DNA of 64,000 nt from Polycladospora coralii (lineage in GTDB: Bacteria > Bacillota > Bacilli > Thermoactinomycetales > Thermoactinomycetaceae). The translations under genes and the position numbers were made by a program. The notes below the pieces were generated by a model, which worked only from the letters and a program-made list of their open reading frames with translations, did not search any database and was not told where the DNA came from. The stretch is taken from assembly GCF_014773435.2 (NCBI RefSeq), contig NZ_JACXAG020000004.1, positions 124,001 through 188,000 on the forward strand, in the 5' to 3' direction. Below, piece by piece: positions 16,773 to 25,500 of the stretch (positions are counted from its first letter, which is position 1; every line of letters starts with the position of its first letter).

Positions 16773-17139
16773 GTTGGTGAGCCTCCTTGTGATGAATAAA
16801 AGCAATTTCTACTAATTGCTTAACGTGGTCGTCATCTAATGAATAGAAGACTTGTTTTCCTATTTTACGATATTTGGCTAGCCCTAGTTTGCGAAGAAGT
16901 CGTAAGTGATGGGACGTCGTGGCAATTGAAGATTCGATGATTTCTGCTACGTCACATACACATAATTCCTGTTCTTCTATAAGCGCAAATGCAATTTTAA
17001 GTCGGGTTGGGTCAGACAAAGCTTTAAAAAGCTGTGATGTACCTATAAAGTCTTCATTTGCAAGCGTCTTCTTGGCATTCGATATTTTTTTTGGATTTAT
17101 AATAGAAACCTCGCATTGATCATTTTGCGCTTTCATCAT
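16759..17139 (-). CDS. cadC: ArsR/SmtB-family metal-responsive repressor (CadC type)
   Basis: 126 residues from the ATG at 17139, 5 nt after GGAG. Winged helix-turn-helix. The metal-sensing motif ELCVCDVAEI (about 58-67) has the CxC of CadC/ArsR proteins in the alpha-3 helix, and a Cys lies near the N-terminus (QCEVSI), as in CadC where N-terminal cysteines complete the alpha-3N metal site. The recognition helix region is SSIATTSHHLRLLRKLGLA. It should leave DNA when Cd, Pb or Zn binds, inducing cadC-cadA. Two operator palindromes lie in its own promoter. Confidence 0.9.
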   Translation of the reverse strand: MMKAQNDQCEVSIINPKKISNAKKTLANEDFIGTSQLFKALSDPTRLKIAFALIEEQELCVCDVAEIIESSIATTSHHLRLLRKLGLAKYRKIGKQVFYSLDDDHVKQLVEIAFIHHKEAHQHVSN

Positions 17140-17152
17140 AATCACTCCGCAT

Positions 17153-17215
17153 ATTCAAATGTACATTTGAATAAATCATAAGGGTAAAACACATATTAGT
17201 CAAATGTTCATTTGA
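17153..17215 (-). promoter_or_regulatory. cadC-cadA promoter with two CadC-type operators
   Basis: On the minus strand, -35 TTGACT (17198-17203), a 17-nt spacer and -10 TATGAT (17175-17180). A perfect 20-bp palindrome ATTCAAATGTACATTTGAAT covers 17153-17172 just downstream of the -10. A second copy, TCAAATG-TT-CATTTGA (17200-17215), overlaps the -35. Centres are 45 bp apart. The half-site TCAAAT matches known ArsR-family cad/zia operators. Confidence 0.85.
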
Positions 17216-17236
17216 ATGTTTAGGCGGTTCCATCCA

Positions 17237-17278
17237 ATACAAAGCCCGATTGTTTACCATCACAATCGGGCTTTGTAT
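17237..17278 (-). terminator. Hairpin terminator after the HAD gene
   Basis: A perfect 17-bp stem (17237-17253 with 17262-17278, 8-nt loop) directly after the minus-strand stop at 17289. The U-rich part is in the stem; no long U-run follows. Confidence 0.65.
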
Positions 17279-17288
17279 GAAAGCTACC

Positions 17289-17975
17289 TTATTTTAAAAT
17301 CGGGTAGAGTTCTTCAAGATGATGAATTTCATATGTAGGATGAATGGTTGTTTCATTATGTTTGCGACTCGGGTTAAACCAACATGTATCTAATCCTGCT
17401 TGCTGACCGCCCTTAATATCAGCGGTGAGTGAATCACCTATGATCAGTCCTTTTTTATCAGAAAAATGAGGGATACGAGCAAAGACATAGTCGAAAAAAG
17501 CTTTCATTGGTTTTTGATAGCCGGTATCTTCAGATACGAAGATATCTTTAAAAAAATGATCTAATTTTGCACTGCGTAAGCGCTTATACTGTGTTGTCGA
17601 TACGCCGTTCGTCACAATGTATAGATCATGGTGATGATGTAAATTGGAAATGAGTTCAAAGGCACCTTCCATCAATTCGTGACCTTTTTCTAAAAAATGA
17701 CGATATTTCGTTTCCATCATACGACCATCTTCCTGCTGCCCATAAGTTTCTAATAAGAGAGAGAAGCGTGTGTTTAAAACCTGTTCACGACTCATGTGTC
17801 CATTTTCATAGGATTGCCATAGTTTTTGATTGATGGTTTTGTAATGCGTTTCATGTTCTGATGTGAATGGTAGTTGATAATTGGCAAATAACAAACGTAA
17901 AGCATCGCGCTCAGCAGCGGCGAAATTAAGTAAAGTATCATCTACATCGAAAAATAGAGTTTGATATTTTTCCAA
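17289..17975 (-). CDS. HAD-superfamily nucleotidase of the YjjG/YfnB type
   Basis: 228 residues starting at the TTG at 17975, 6 nt after GGAGGA. The ATG 27 nt upstream precedes that ribosome site and is not used in relatives. HAD motifs are DVDDTLLNF (I, nucleophile Asp), VTNGVS (II), the Lys in GYQKPMKAFFDYVF (III) and GDSLTADIKGGQQAG (IV). YjjG-family enzymes dephosphorylate noncanonical pyrimidine nucleoside 5'-monophosphates and other small phosphates. The cap domain (about 15-95) is helical. It is monocistronic. Exact substrate not determinable. Confidence 0.85.
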   Translation of the reverse strand: MEKYQTLFFDVDDTLLNFAAAERDALRLLFANYQLPFTSEHETHYKTINQKLWQSYENGHMSREQVLNTRFSLLLETYGQQEDGRMMETKYRHFLEKGHELMEGAFELISNLHHHHDLYIVTNGVSTTQYKRLRSAKLDHFFKDIFVSEDTGYQKPMKAFFDYVFARIPHFSDKKGLIIGDSLTADIKGGQQAGLDTCWFNPSRKHNETTIHPTYEIHHLEELYPILK

Positions 17976-18069
17976 ATCGAATCCTCCGTTCGAATTAACC
18001 ATGAGAAGGCTAGGGTTGTCAGTATGGAGCCATAAATACAGCTTGAGTATAACATGTTCTTTTCTGGTA

Positions 18070-18129
18070 TTGACATAGAATCATCATCTATTTTAATATG
18101 ACTGTAGTCATAAAATGACTACAGTCATA
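18070..18129 (+). promoter_or_regulatory. tetR promoter with nested palindromic operator
   Basis: TTGACA (18070-18075), 18 nt, TAATAT (18094-18099). A perfect inverted repeat with 15-bp arms and a 3-nt centre spans 18097-18129 and overlaps the -10. Each arm contains the shorter palindrome ATGACT-GT/AC-AGTCAT, so two TetR dimers could bind side by side. The regulator 14 bases downstream is the obvious ligand. Confidence 0.8.
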
Positions 18130-18142
18130 TAGAGGTGAGTTC

Positions 18143-18739
18143 ATGAAATGGAGTGAAGCAAGGAAAGCAGAATTAAAGATGTCTATATTTCAAACTTCCA
18201 TCCATTTATTTGAGGAAAAAGGGTATGAAAGCGTATCCGTTGATCAAATCACCAAAGTGTGTGGAATTGCCAAAGGGACGTTTTATAATTATTTTTCAAG
18301 TAAAGAGGATATTTTATTCTATTTTGGAGAGTCACAGATGGAGCAGGTTCTTCAGTTTTTAGAAAAGGATATGCCTGATGGAGATATTAAAATGAGGTTA
18401 TTACATCTGTTTGAAGCATTGTTTAATCGGATTCATGAGGAGTCTCATTTAGTCAAAAAGGCGATGCGTCAACTTTTACAATCAGCAAGTTTACGACAAA
18501 AAGAATTTAAGACAATCCATGCATTTTATATGAAACTAGTAGAATTGATTACGCAAGCACAACAACAGCAACAAATTTCGTCAAAATGGAAGGTAAAGGA
18601 AATAGCTAAATTGATTCATGGTTCGTATTTTCAATTGCTATGGTTATGGATGCATACGGAAATTGAACTGGAAGAAGTAAAAAGAACATTTAATAATCAA
18701 ATGGAAATCATTTGGGAAGGGATTGCAAGGGATAGATGA
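18143..18739 (+). CDS. TetR-family transcriptional repressor
   Basis: 198 residues. The N-terminal helix-turn-helix is canonical: LFEEKGYESVSVDQITKVCGIAKGTFYNYFSSKEDI (about 23-58, recognition helix AKGTFYNYF). The remaining all-helical part is the ligand-binding and dimerisation domain, of unknown ligand. AGAGGTGAG ribosome site before the ATG. It is followed after 46 bases by a flavin monooxygenase gene in the same orientation, and its promoter carries a long operator. The pair is probably autoregulated and induced by a substrate of the monooxygenase (inference). Confidence 0.9.
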   Translation: MKWSEARKAELKMSIFQTSIHLFEEKGYESVSVDQITKVCGIAKGTFYNYFSSKEDILFYFGESQMEQVLQFLEKDMPDGDIKMRLLHLFEALFNRIHEESHLVKKAMRQLLQSASLRQKEFKTIHAFYMKLVELITQAQQQQQISSKWKVKEIAKLIHGSYFQLLWLWMHTEIELEEVKRTFNNQMEIIWEGIARDR

Positions 18740-18785
18740 GGTAAGAGAGGATCATAAAAAAGGAAGAACAGGAGGAATAAGGAAG

Positions 18786-19907
18786 ATGGCATCTTTTATC
18801 ATTATTGGAGCGGGGATTGGCGGTTTGACAGCTGCAAATGCCCTCATGAATACGGGGCATGAAGTTCATGTATATGAATCCTATCCCAAACTTAAACCAA
18901 GCGGGATGGGGATTACCTTGGCACCTAATGCTTTTAAAGCCCTTTCTTTTCTCAATTTTGTAGAGGATATTAAGAAAGTCGGAAAGCCCCTCGACTCATT
19001 TCAAATACGTTCTGAGACCGGCAATTTATTAAGTGCGATCCAATCAAATGAAAATATAACAATGGCTTTTCATCGCGCAGACTTATACGTATCCTTGTTT
19101 CAAAGGTTACCTAATGGTATCGTGTCCTTTAATAAAAAGTGTGTGGATTTTAAACAGGATCAGAATGGTGTTAAAGTGACTTTTGCTGATGGTAGTCATA
19201 CAAAAGGAGATTATTTACTGGGGGTAGATGGCATTCACTCGATGATACGCCAAAAGATTGCACCCTCAATTTCACCTCAGTTTGCGGGGTATACGTGTTG
19301 GCGAGGCATTTCAAAACGAGGAGATATTTTAAAATCGCCAAATATTGCGATGGAAACATGGGGGCCTAATGGACGCTTTGGCATTGTGCCTCTGAGAGAG
19401 AATCAAATCTATTGGTTTGCAGTCACGAATGCAGCTGAAAACAGTAAGCGCATGAAAAAATATAGTAAATCAGATTTAGTGTTACATTTTGAGGGCTATC
19501 ACGAACCGATTACACAAATCATTGAACAAACAGAAGAAGAAGCGATCGTACGGAATGACCTTTACGATTTACCGAAAATGAATCGCTATGCTTATGATCG
19601 TATTTTGTTGATGGGAGACGCAGCCCATGCGATGACGCCAAACTTGGGACAAGGTGCTTGTCAGGCTATGGAAGATGTCGCTGTATTATCCATGTGTATG
19701 AAACGGCAATTGCCTATAAATGAGGCGTTTGTAGCATTTGAAAAAGAGAGAATCAAGCGTGTACAAAAAATTGTAGATCGATCACGCCTAATGGGGAGAG
19801 TGGGACAAATGAATCATCCTGTTGCTCGTAAACTTCGAAATGGGATCATGACATTGATTCCCGATCGTTTGCGCGTAAAACAGATAGATGAGTTGTATCA
19901 AATTTAA
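18786..19907 (+). CDS. FAD-dependent monooxygenase (group A aromatic hydroxylase type)
   Basis: 373 residues from the ATG at 18786 after AGGAGGAATAAGGAAG. Rossmann FAD motif GAGIGGLTAANAL (about 8-20), the DG fingerprint LLGVDGIHSMIR (about 145-156) and the second FAD motif GDAAHAMTPNLGQGACQAMED (about 279-299) are all intact. These NAD(P)H-dependent enzymes hydroxylate aromatic or heteroaromatic rings, and relatives include urate- and salicylate-type hydroxylases and drug-inactivating enzymes. It is cotranscribed with the TetR gene. The likely role is catabolism or inactivation of a compound sensed by that regulator. Confidence 0.88.
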   Translation: MASFIIIGAGIGGLTAANALMNTGHEVHVYESYPKLKPSGMGITLAPNAFKALSFLNFVEDIKKVGKPLDSFQIRSETGNLLSAIQSNENITMAFHRADLYVSLFQRLPNGIVSFNKKCVDFKQDQNGVKVTFADGSHTKGDYLLGVDGIHSMIRQKIAPSISPQFAGYTCWRGISKRGDILKSPNIAMETWGPNGRFGIVPLRENQIYWFAVTNAAENSKRMKKYSKSDLVLHFEGYHEPITQIIEQTEEEAIVRNDLYDLPKMNRYAYDRILLMGDAAHAMTPNLGQGACQAMEDVAVLSMCMKRQLPINEAFVAFEKERIKRVQKIVDRSRLMGRVGQMNHPVARKLRNGIMTLIPDRLRVKQIDELYQI

Positions 19908-19925
19908 TATAAAGCGGTTGATAAC

Positions 19926-19961
19926 CCTCTTTATTGGTCATAATAGATACCGATAAAGAGG
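19926..19961 (+). terminator. Terminator after the monooxygenase gene
   Basis: A 13-bp stem with one G-T pair (19926-19938 with 19949-19961), followed by GCTTGCTTTG. Moderate U-content. Confidence 0.55.
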
Positions 19962-20089
19962 CTTGCTTTGAATTCCTGAATATTCCATAATAAAGCGCTT
20001 TCACCACTAGTCAAATGCACGTAAAAACGGTATGCTAAAGTAGATTTAGTGAATGATGATGGCATACATAGAATAGGAGTGAATGGACG

Positions 20090-20593
20090 TTGCAATTTAA
20101 GATGCATGAAATTCGTGAACTCATTCGATTAATTGACGAATCAAGCATTACGGAACTAAAACTAAAAAATGAACATGGCAAGATCAAAATTAAAAAAGAA
20201 GACCAGAAGGTGGCGTCTATTTCTTCACCAGTCGTTGCAAGTGAAGAAGCTAAACCTTTACCAGAAACGAAGCAGGAAAAAGTAGCCTCGGCTGTACAAA
20301 AAGTAGCAGAGGAAAAAGCGGAAACCATTACCGATATACAAGAAGATAAAAATTTACATCAAATTGTATCGCCAATGGTAGGTACTTTTTATCGTGCTTC
20401 ATCCCCTGATGCCGATCCCTATGTAAAAGAAGGAGATCATGTTACTGAAAAAACAGTTGTTTGTATCGTAGAAGCGATGAAATTGATGAATGAAATTGAT
20501 GCTGATGTGAAAGGGGAAGTTATCAAAATCTTAGTAGAAAATGGACAATTGGTGGAATATGGGGAACCCCTATTTTTAATTAAAAAAGATTAG
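20090..20593 (+). CDS. accB: Biotin carboxyl carrier protein of acetyl-CoA carboxylase
   Basis: 167 residues, TTG start 10 nt after AGGAG; this gives the family N-terminus [21 protein letters not shown] Pro/Ala/Glu-rich linker (about 42-85) leads to the biotinyl domain (about 90-167), with the biotinylated lysine K131 in EAMKLMNE and the thumb sequence SSPDADPYV. It carries carboxybiotin between AccC and the carboxyltransferase in the first step of fatty-acid synthesis. accC follows 17 bases later. Confidence 0.96.
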   Translation: MQFKMHEIRELIRLIDESSITELKLKNEHGKIKIKKEDQKVASISSPVVASEEAKPLPETKQEKVASAVQKVAEEKAETITDIQEDKNLHQIVSPMVGTFYRASSPDADPYVKEGDHVTEKTVVCIVEAMKLMNEIDADVKGEVIKILVENGQLVEYGEPLFLIKKD

Positions 20594-20610
20594 TCTGGGG
20601 AGGAAAGCGT

Positions 20611-21978
20611 ATGTTTAAAAAAGTGCTGATTGCAAACCGCGGAGAGATTGCAGTGCGCATCATTCGAGCTTGTCGTGAACTAGGAATTGCAACAGTAGCT
20701 GTATATTCAGAAGCTGATCGCGACGCACTTCATGTCACTTTAGCTGATGAGGCTTATTGTATCGGCGCAGCACCATCTTCAGGAAGTTACTTAAATATGA
20801 CAAACTTGTTAAGCACAGCTACGCTAACTGGAGCGGACGCTATTCACCCAGGTTATGGATTCTTAGCTGAAAATGCCGATTTTGCTGATCTGTGTAAAGC
20901 ATGTAATATTACTTTTATTGGACCTCCCTCAGAAGCGATTCTGAAGATGGGAGATAAGACAACAGCCAGAGAGACCATGAAAGAAGCAGGTGTCCCGGTG
21001 GTTCCCGGAACAGAAGGCGTTATTCTAGATCATAAAAGTGCGTTAGAGACGGCAGCAACCATAGGTTATCCCGTCATTGTAAAAGCAACAGCGGGCGGTG
21101 GAGGTAAAGGAATGCGAATCGTTCACAGTGAAGATGAATTGATTCGTGCGATTACTTTAGCACAAAAAGAAGCAGAAGCGAACTTTGGTAATGCTGGTGT
21201 TTATCTGGAAAAATTTTTAGATGAGCCACGTCATATTGAAATTCAAGTTTTTGCTGACCAACATGGGAATGTGATTCATTTGGGCGAAAGAGACTGCTCC
21301 ATTCAACGACGCTATCAAAAGTTAATTGAAGAGGCACCTTCCCCAGCATTAAGCATAGAATTAAGAGAACGGATGGGAAAGGCCGCAGTGCTGGCTGCAC
21401 AATCTGTGACGTATACAGGCGCAGGTACAGTAGAGTTTTTATTGGATAAAGAGCAAAATTTTTACTTTATGGAAATGAATACAAGAATCCAAGTCGAGCA
21501 TCCTGTAACTGAAATGGTAACGGGTCTAGATCTGGTCAAGGAGCAAATACGGGTAGCAGCGCAGTTGCCACTTTCGATATCGCAAGAGGAAGTACAGATT
21601 CAAGGTTGGTCGATTGAGTGTCGTATCAATGCAGAACGACCAGAGAAAAATTTTATGCCATCACCAGGGATAATTGAATTATATCTCCCATCAGGTGGAA
21701 TCGGGGTTCGAGTTGATAGTGCCTGTTATACAGGATATAAAATTCCTCCGTACTATGATTCCATGATTGCGAAGTTAATCGTTTGGGGCAAAGATCGCTC
21801 TGAAGCACTGGCTCGTATGAGTCGCGCTCTAAAAGAGTTTGCTGTTGAAGGGGTACATACGACCATCCCTTTTCATGAAAAATTGATTCAACATCCACGC
21901 TTTGTTGAAGGTGACTTTCACATTCAGTTCCTGGAAAAAGAATACTTAAACGAGAGGAGCAGTGTTACAGATGAGTGA
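20611..21978 (+). CDS. accC: Biotin carboxylase subunit of acetyl-CoA carboxylase
   Basis: 455 residues, standard length. It catalyses ATP-dependent carboxylation of biotin on AccB. The ATP-grasp features are all present: [14 protein letters not shown] (Gly-rich loop, about 152-166), [54 protein letters not shown], and the C-terminal domain with ECRINAE. ATG start after TGGGGAGGAAAGC. Its last eight bases overlap the start of the Asp23-family gene. Confidence 0.97.
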   Translation: MFKKVLIANRGEIAVRIIRACRELGIATVAVYSEADRDALHVTLADEAYCIGAAPSSGSYLNMTNLLSTATLTGADAIHPGYGFLAENADFADLCKACNITFIGPPSEAILKMGDKTTARETMKEAGVPVVPGTEGVILDHKSALETAATIGYPVIVKATAGGGGKGMRIVHSEDELIRAITLAQKEAEANFGNAGVYLEKFLDEPRHIEIQVFADQHGNVIHLGERDCSIQRRYQKLIEEAPSPALSIELRERMGKAAVLAAQSVTYTGAGTVEFLLDKEQNFYFMEMNTRIQVEHPVTEMVTGLDLVKEQIRVAAQLPLSISQEEVQIQGWSIECRINAERPEKNFMPSPGIIELYLPSGGIGVRVDSACYTGYKIPPYYDSMIAKLIVWGKDRSEALARMSRALKEFAVEGVHTTIPFHEKLIQHPRFVEGDFHIQFLEKEYLNERSSVTDE

Positions 21979-22342
21979 AATCATTAACTTTAATGAGACA
22001 AATTTGGGTACAGTAGAGATTGCACCCGAAGTGATACAACTCATTGCGGGTATCGCGACATCAGAGGTGGCTGGTGTGGTATCAATTAATGGTGGGGTAG
22101 TAAGTGATTTGAATCAGCTATTTCGGCGCAAAAATATTTATAGAGGAATTGCTGTTCACTTAAATGATGAGCTTAAAATTGAGATGTCAATTACAGTTGA
22201 ATATGGAAATCGCATCCCTGATTTGGCCCGTGAGGTTCAAGAAAAAGTAAAAAATGCGGTTGAGTCGATGACCGGATTACAAGTTGAGCAAATTTTAGTT
22301 CGCGTTGAAGGCGTTCGTCTCCCTCCAGAATCGACTGAATAA
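21971..22342 (+). CDS. yqhY: Asp23/Gls24-family protein YqhY
   Basis: 123 residues from the ATG at 21971, 11 nt after AGGAG; the upstream GTG is too close to that site. Family motifs: [27 protein letters not shown] at the N-terminus and [27 protein letters not shown] in the middle. In B. subtilis YqhY is encoded with accBC and acts to limit acetyl-CoA carboxylase activity; its loss is quickly suppressed by mutations in accBC. The same linkage is seen here. Confidence 0.9.
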   Translation: MSEIINFNETNLGTVEIAPEVIQLIAGIATSEVAGVVSINGGVVSDLNQLFRRKNIYRGIAVHLNDELKIEMSITVEYGNRIPDLAREVQEKVKNAVESMTGLQVEQILVRVEGVRLPPESTE

Positions 22343-22419
22343 AATAATGAAAAACAGAAGTACAACTTGATTTTTATAGATAACTTTGGTATTTTAACGA
22401 AATAGGATGTGACGAAGTA

Positions 22420-22449
22420 CCGAGTCGAAAACGGCTCGGGTTTCTTTTT
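22420..22449 (+). terminator. Terminator immediately before the nusB ribosome site
   Basis: An 8-bp stem (22420-22427 with 22432-22439, one G-T pair) with a GAAA-type loop is followed by GTTTCTTTTT. The nusB Shine-Dalgarno GGAGG starts at 22450, directly after the U-run. A weak TTGATT-17-TATTTT pair upstream (about 22368-22396) could be a nusB promoter. Confidence 0.75.
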
Positions 22450-22461
22450 GGAGGATAGCTG

Positions 22462-22863
22462 ATGAGTAGGAGAACATCTAGAGAAACTGCCTTACAAGCC
22501 TTATATCAGATGGATTTTCATGAAAACGAAGAAAATGGCATTATGAAAGAGCGTGCGAAAACATTAAGCGATGAAGATTTGGGTTTTTATACCCATTTGC
22601 TGCAAGGCATCCAAACGAACAAACAGCAAATTGACCACGAGATCGAACAATATTTAAAAAAAGGATGGTCACTTTACCGCTTAAGCTCAATTGATAGAGC
22701 GATTTTGCGATTAAGTACCTTTGAACTTTTGTTTGACAATACACCTAAAAGTGTGGTTTTAAATGAAGCTGTTGACTTGGCAAAATCTTTTTCAGGAGAA
22801 GAATCTAGCCGCTTTATTAATGGTATACTAGGTGCACTCGTGAAAAGTTTAGAATCAAAATAA
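22462..22863 (+). CDS. nusB: Transcription antitermination factor NusB
   Basis: 133 residues, all-helical. With NusE (S10) it binds boxA in rRNA leaders to build antitermination complexes. Family features: RRTSRETALQALYQMDFHE at the N-terminus, LSSIDRAILRLSTFELLFD (about 74-92), PKSVVLNEAVDLAKSFSGEESSRFINGILG (about 95-124). ATG 8 nt after GGAGG. A terminator hairpin lies between it and yqhY. Confidence 0.97.
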   Translation: MSRRTSRETALQALYQMDFHENEENGIMKERAKTLSDEDLGFYTHLLQGIQTNKQQIDHEIEQYLKKGWSLYRLSSIDRAILRLSTFELLFDNTPKSVVLNEAVDLAKSFSGEESSRFINGILGALVKSLESK

Positions 22864-22880
22864 GGAGCATCGTGATCCAC

Positions 22881-22928
22881 GCTAAAAGAGTCTCTCCATG
22901 AATAAAAATGAAGAGTCTCTTTTTTGAT
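22881..22928 (+). terminator. Terminator after nusB
   Basis: AAAAGAGTCTCT and AGAGTCTCTTTT pair with one T-T mismatch around a loop and are followed by a T-run (TCTTTTTTG). It lies about 20 bases after the nusB stop. Confidence 0.6.
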
Positions 22929-23037
22929 AAATAAAACGAACATATGATCGAGTGTGCCTTTACATAAATTGGTTAAGCAGATAGAATGAGAGGGTATAAT
23001 CTTCGAATCTCAATCCAATTATAGAGGTGTGGAGCCG

Positions 23038-23883
23038 ATGTCATATCAACTCATTGATGGAAAAGGAATAGCTGCAAAAATTCGATTAGAATTAAAAGAA
23101 GAAGTCGATTATCTCATTCAGCAAGGTATTACACCGGGGTTAGTCGTCATACTGGTAGGCAATCATCCTGCTTCAGAATCTTATGTAAAAGGAAAAATCA
23201 AAGCTTCTGCAGAAGTAGGCATCGATTCACAACTTATCCGTTTACCTGCTGAGATTACTGAGACTGAATTACTAGCACGAATCGTTGCATTAAATGAAGA
23301 TCCTTCTGTTGATGGCATTTTGGTACAACTGCCATTACCTGATCATATCGATGCGGATCGTGTGATTCAGACGATTGATCCTAAAAAAGATGTAGATGGC
23401 TTCACGCCTATCAATATGGGGAATCTTGTAATTGGACAAGAAGCGTTTATACCCTGTACACCCGCAGGGATTATGGAATTATTCAAACGATACGAAATTG
23501 ATGTCGCCGGAAAACATGCTGTAGTGATCGGTCGTAGCAATATTGTAGGAAAACCGATTTCACTTCTACTTCAGCAAGCAAATGCGACAGTGACCATGTG
23601 TCACTCACGCACGCGTGATCTGCTAAAATTTACACAACAAGCCGATATTATTATTGCTGCAGTTGGACGTGAACATATGCTTACATCTGACTATATAAAA
23701 CCTGGAGCGGTTGTAATCGATGTAGGTATTAATCGTAATGCGGAAGGGAAATTAGTAGGAGATGTTAAGTTTGACGAGGTTGCGCCTTTAACGAAAGCGA
23801 TTACGCCAGTTCCAAAAGGTGTAGGACCTATGACGATTGCAATGTTAATGGCGAATACTGTACTTGCAGCAAAGCGTAGGTGA
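23038..23883 (+). CDS. folD: Bifunctional methylenetetrahydrofolate dehydrogenase / cyclohydrolase
   Basis: 281 residues from the ATG at 23038; a GTG 9 nt upstream lies within the ribosome-site region. It interconverts 5,10-methylene- and 10-formyl-THF, supplying one-carbon units. The active-site Lys and Tyr are in ASESYVKGKIKAS (YxxxK). Other signatures are VQLPLPDHID, PKKDVDGFTPINMG, CTPAGIMELF, and the NADP-binding loop VVIGRSNIVGKP. The end overlaps the region just upstream of xseA, with eight bases between stop and start. Confidence 0.97.
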   Translation: MSYQLIDGKGIAAKIRLELKEEVDYLIQQGITPGLVVILVGNHPASESYVKGKIKASAEVGIDSQLIRLPAEITETELLARIVALNEDPSVDGILVQLPLPDHIDADRVIQTIDPKKDVDGFTPINMGNLVIGQEAFIPCTPAGIMELFKRYEIDVAGKHAVVIGRSNIVGKPISLLLQQANATVTMCHSRTRDLLKFTQQADIIIAAVGREHMLTSDYIKPGAVVIDVGINRNAEGKLVGDVKFDEVAPLTKAITPVPKGVGPMTIAMLMANTVLAAKRR

Positions 23884-23891
23884 AACTACTG

Positions 23892-25256
23892 ATGAGTAGT
23901 ACCAGTGAAAAAGAAATTTGGAGTGTCCATAAGCTTAATACTTATTTGTTGAATCAAATGAACCAAGATGAGATACTGCAGAAATTGTGGATTGAGGGTG
24001 AGATTTCTAATTTCTCACAACATCGCGCGAGTAAACATATGTATTTTACCTTGAAAGATGAACATGCCAAAATCAAAGCGGCTATGTTTGCAGGTCAGAA
24101 TCGACGACTGCGTTTTAAACCACAGAATGGCGATCGTGTCTTGATTCGTGGCAATGTATCTCTTTATGATCGGGAAGGTCAGCTTCAGCTATATGTTCAA
24201 GATATGCGCCAAAGTGGGATGGGAGATTTACATATTGCATTTGAGCGCCTCAAAGAACAACTTTTACAGGAGGGGCTGTTTTCTCGTAGTAAAAAGCAAT
24301 TACCAGATCTTCCGCGAACGGTCGGTGTGATCACATCTGCACACGGTGCGGCTGTACGTGATATCGTGACAACGATGAAAAGACGTTATCCGCTTACTCA
24401 TGTCCTGATTTATCCAGTAGCTGTACAAGGGATAAATGCCGCTACCGAAATTGCACATGCCATTGATGAAATGAATCGCCTGGATGAATGTGACGTGTTA
24501 ATCATCGGTAGAGGCGGAGGCTCCATCGAAGAACTATGGGCATTTAATGAAGAGGTGGTCGCTCGTAGTATCGATCGCTCAAGTATTCCAATCATTTCTG
24601 CTGTGGGACATGAAACGGATACGACCATTAGCGATTTTGTGGCAGATTGTCGCGCTGCAACACCGACAGCTGCGGCCGAATTAGTTGTCCCTCACCAAAT
24701 CGATATGCGTGAACGTTTAGATCGTATTCAAACGAGTATGCGACGCACGATACAAAACGGTTTACTTCAGCGGCAGAAGCGTTTGCAAACCAACATGGGC
24801 CGTCCTGTTTTTCAACAACCAAATGCGAGATTATACCAATATGCACAGCGATTAGATGATTTATATATGCGATTAGGACAAGCGTATAAAGGGTTGGTTA
24901 AGGATCATCGCAGTCGGCATCAGTTATATGCTTACCGTTTACAAGCGGAGCATCCGATGAAGCGCTTAAAGCTGATAAGAGAAAAACTAGAGCGATTTAA
25001 ACAGACCAACTTGGGTATGATGCAACAACACATTGAAAGAGATCGTAATCATCTTACACGGTTAATATCCAACTTAGATGCACTTAGTCCATTGCGCGTG
25101 ATGCAACGTGGATATGCGATCGTACATCGACATGGATCAACAAAATTAATAAAATCGTACCAGGACGTTAAACCGGGTGACCTCATTCGGGTGCGGTTAG
25201 CCGAAGGTCAGTTGAAGTGTCAAATTTGGAAAACAGAGGAGGTTCAGGATGAGTGA
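23892..25256 (+). CDS. xseA: Exodeoxyribonuclease VII large subunit
   Basis: 454 residues from the ATG at 23892 (the GTG overlapping the folD stop has no ribosome site). An OB-fold domain is at the N-terminus (WSVHKLNTYL to about 105). The catalytic domain follows with GVITSAHGAAVRDI, IYPVAVQG, VLIIGRGGGSIEELWAFNEEVVAR, ISAVGHETDTTISDFVADCRAATPTAAAE, and a long coiled-coil C-terminus. It degrades single-stranded DNA from both ends with XseB. Its last eight bases overlap xseB. Confidence 0.97.
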   Translation: MSSTSEKEIWSVHKLNTYLLNQMNQDEILQKLWIEGEISNFSQHRASKHMYFTLKDEHAKIKAAMFAGQNRRLRFKPQNGDRVLIRGNVSLYDREGQLQLYVQDMRQSGMGDLHIAFERLKEQLLQEGLFSRSKKQLPDLPRTVGVITSAHGAAVRDIVTTMKRRYPLTHVLIYPVAVQGINAATEIAHAIDEMNRLDECDVLIIGRGGGSIEELWAFNEEVVARSIDRSSIPIISAVGHETDTTISDFVADCRAATPTAAAELVVPHQIDMRERLDRIQTSMRRTIQNGLLQRQKRLQTNMGRPVFQQPNARLYQYAQRLDDLYMRLGQAYKGLVKDHRSRHQLYAYRLQAEHPMKRLKLIREKLERFKQTNLGMMQQHIERDRNHLTRLISNLDALSPLRVMQRGYAIVHRHGSTKLIKSYQDVKPGDLIRVRLAEGQLKCQIWKTEEVQDE

Positions 25257-25500
25257 TAAACGAGATATGAATCAACTTCCCTTTGAACAAGCACTTGAAC
25301 GCTTAGAGAATGTCGTAGAACATTTAGAAAAAGGGGATACCCCCTTGGAAGAAGCAATTCAACTTTTTGATGAAGGTATGAAATTGGCTCATGCATGCAA
25401 TAAAAAGTTAGAGTGGGCAGAGCAAAAAGTCGAGCTATTGGTACAAGAAAATGGCGAATGGAAAAAAGAACCATTTCTGTCAGAGGAGGACGCAGAGTAG
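25249..25500 (+). CDS. xseB: Exodeoxyribonuclease VII small subunit
   Basis: 83 residues. Helical hairpin with the family motif FEQALERLENVVEHLEKGDTPLEEAIQLFDEGMKL (about 10-44). It overlaps xseA by eight bases and its stop TAG shares one base with the GTG start of ispA, so the three are translationally coupled. Confidence 0.97.
   Translation: MSDKRDMNQLPFEQALERLENVVEHLEKGDTPLEEAIQLFDEGMKLAHACNKKLEWAEQKVELLVQENGEWKKEPFLSEEDAE

Noticed and set aside
14652-17139. Copper-type P-type ATPase (CopA) for the cadA gene
   Set aside because: The adjacent ArsR/SmtB regulator has a CadC-type cysteine motif and TCAAAT operators, which point to Cd/Zn/Pb; copper loci usually have CopY or CsoR.
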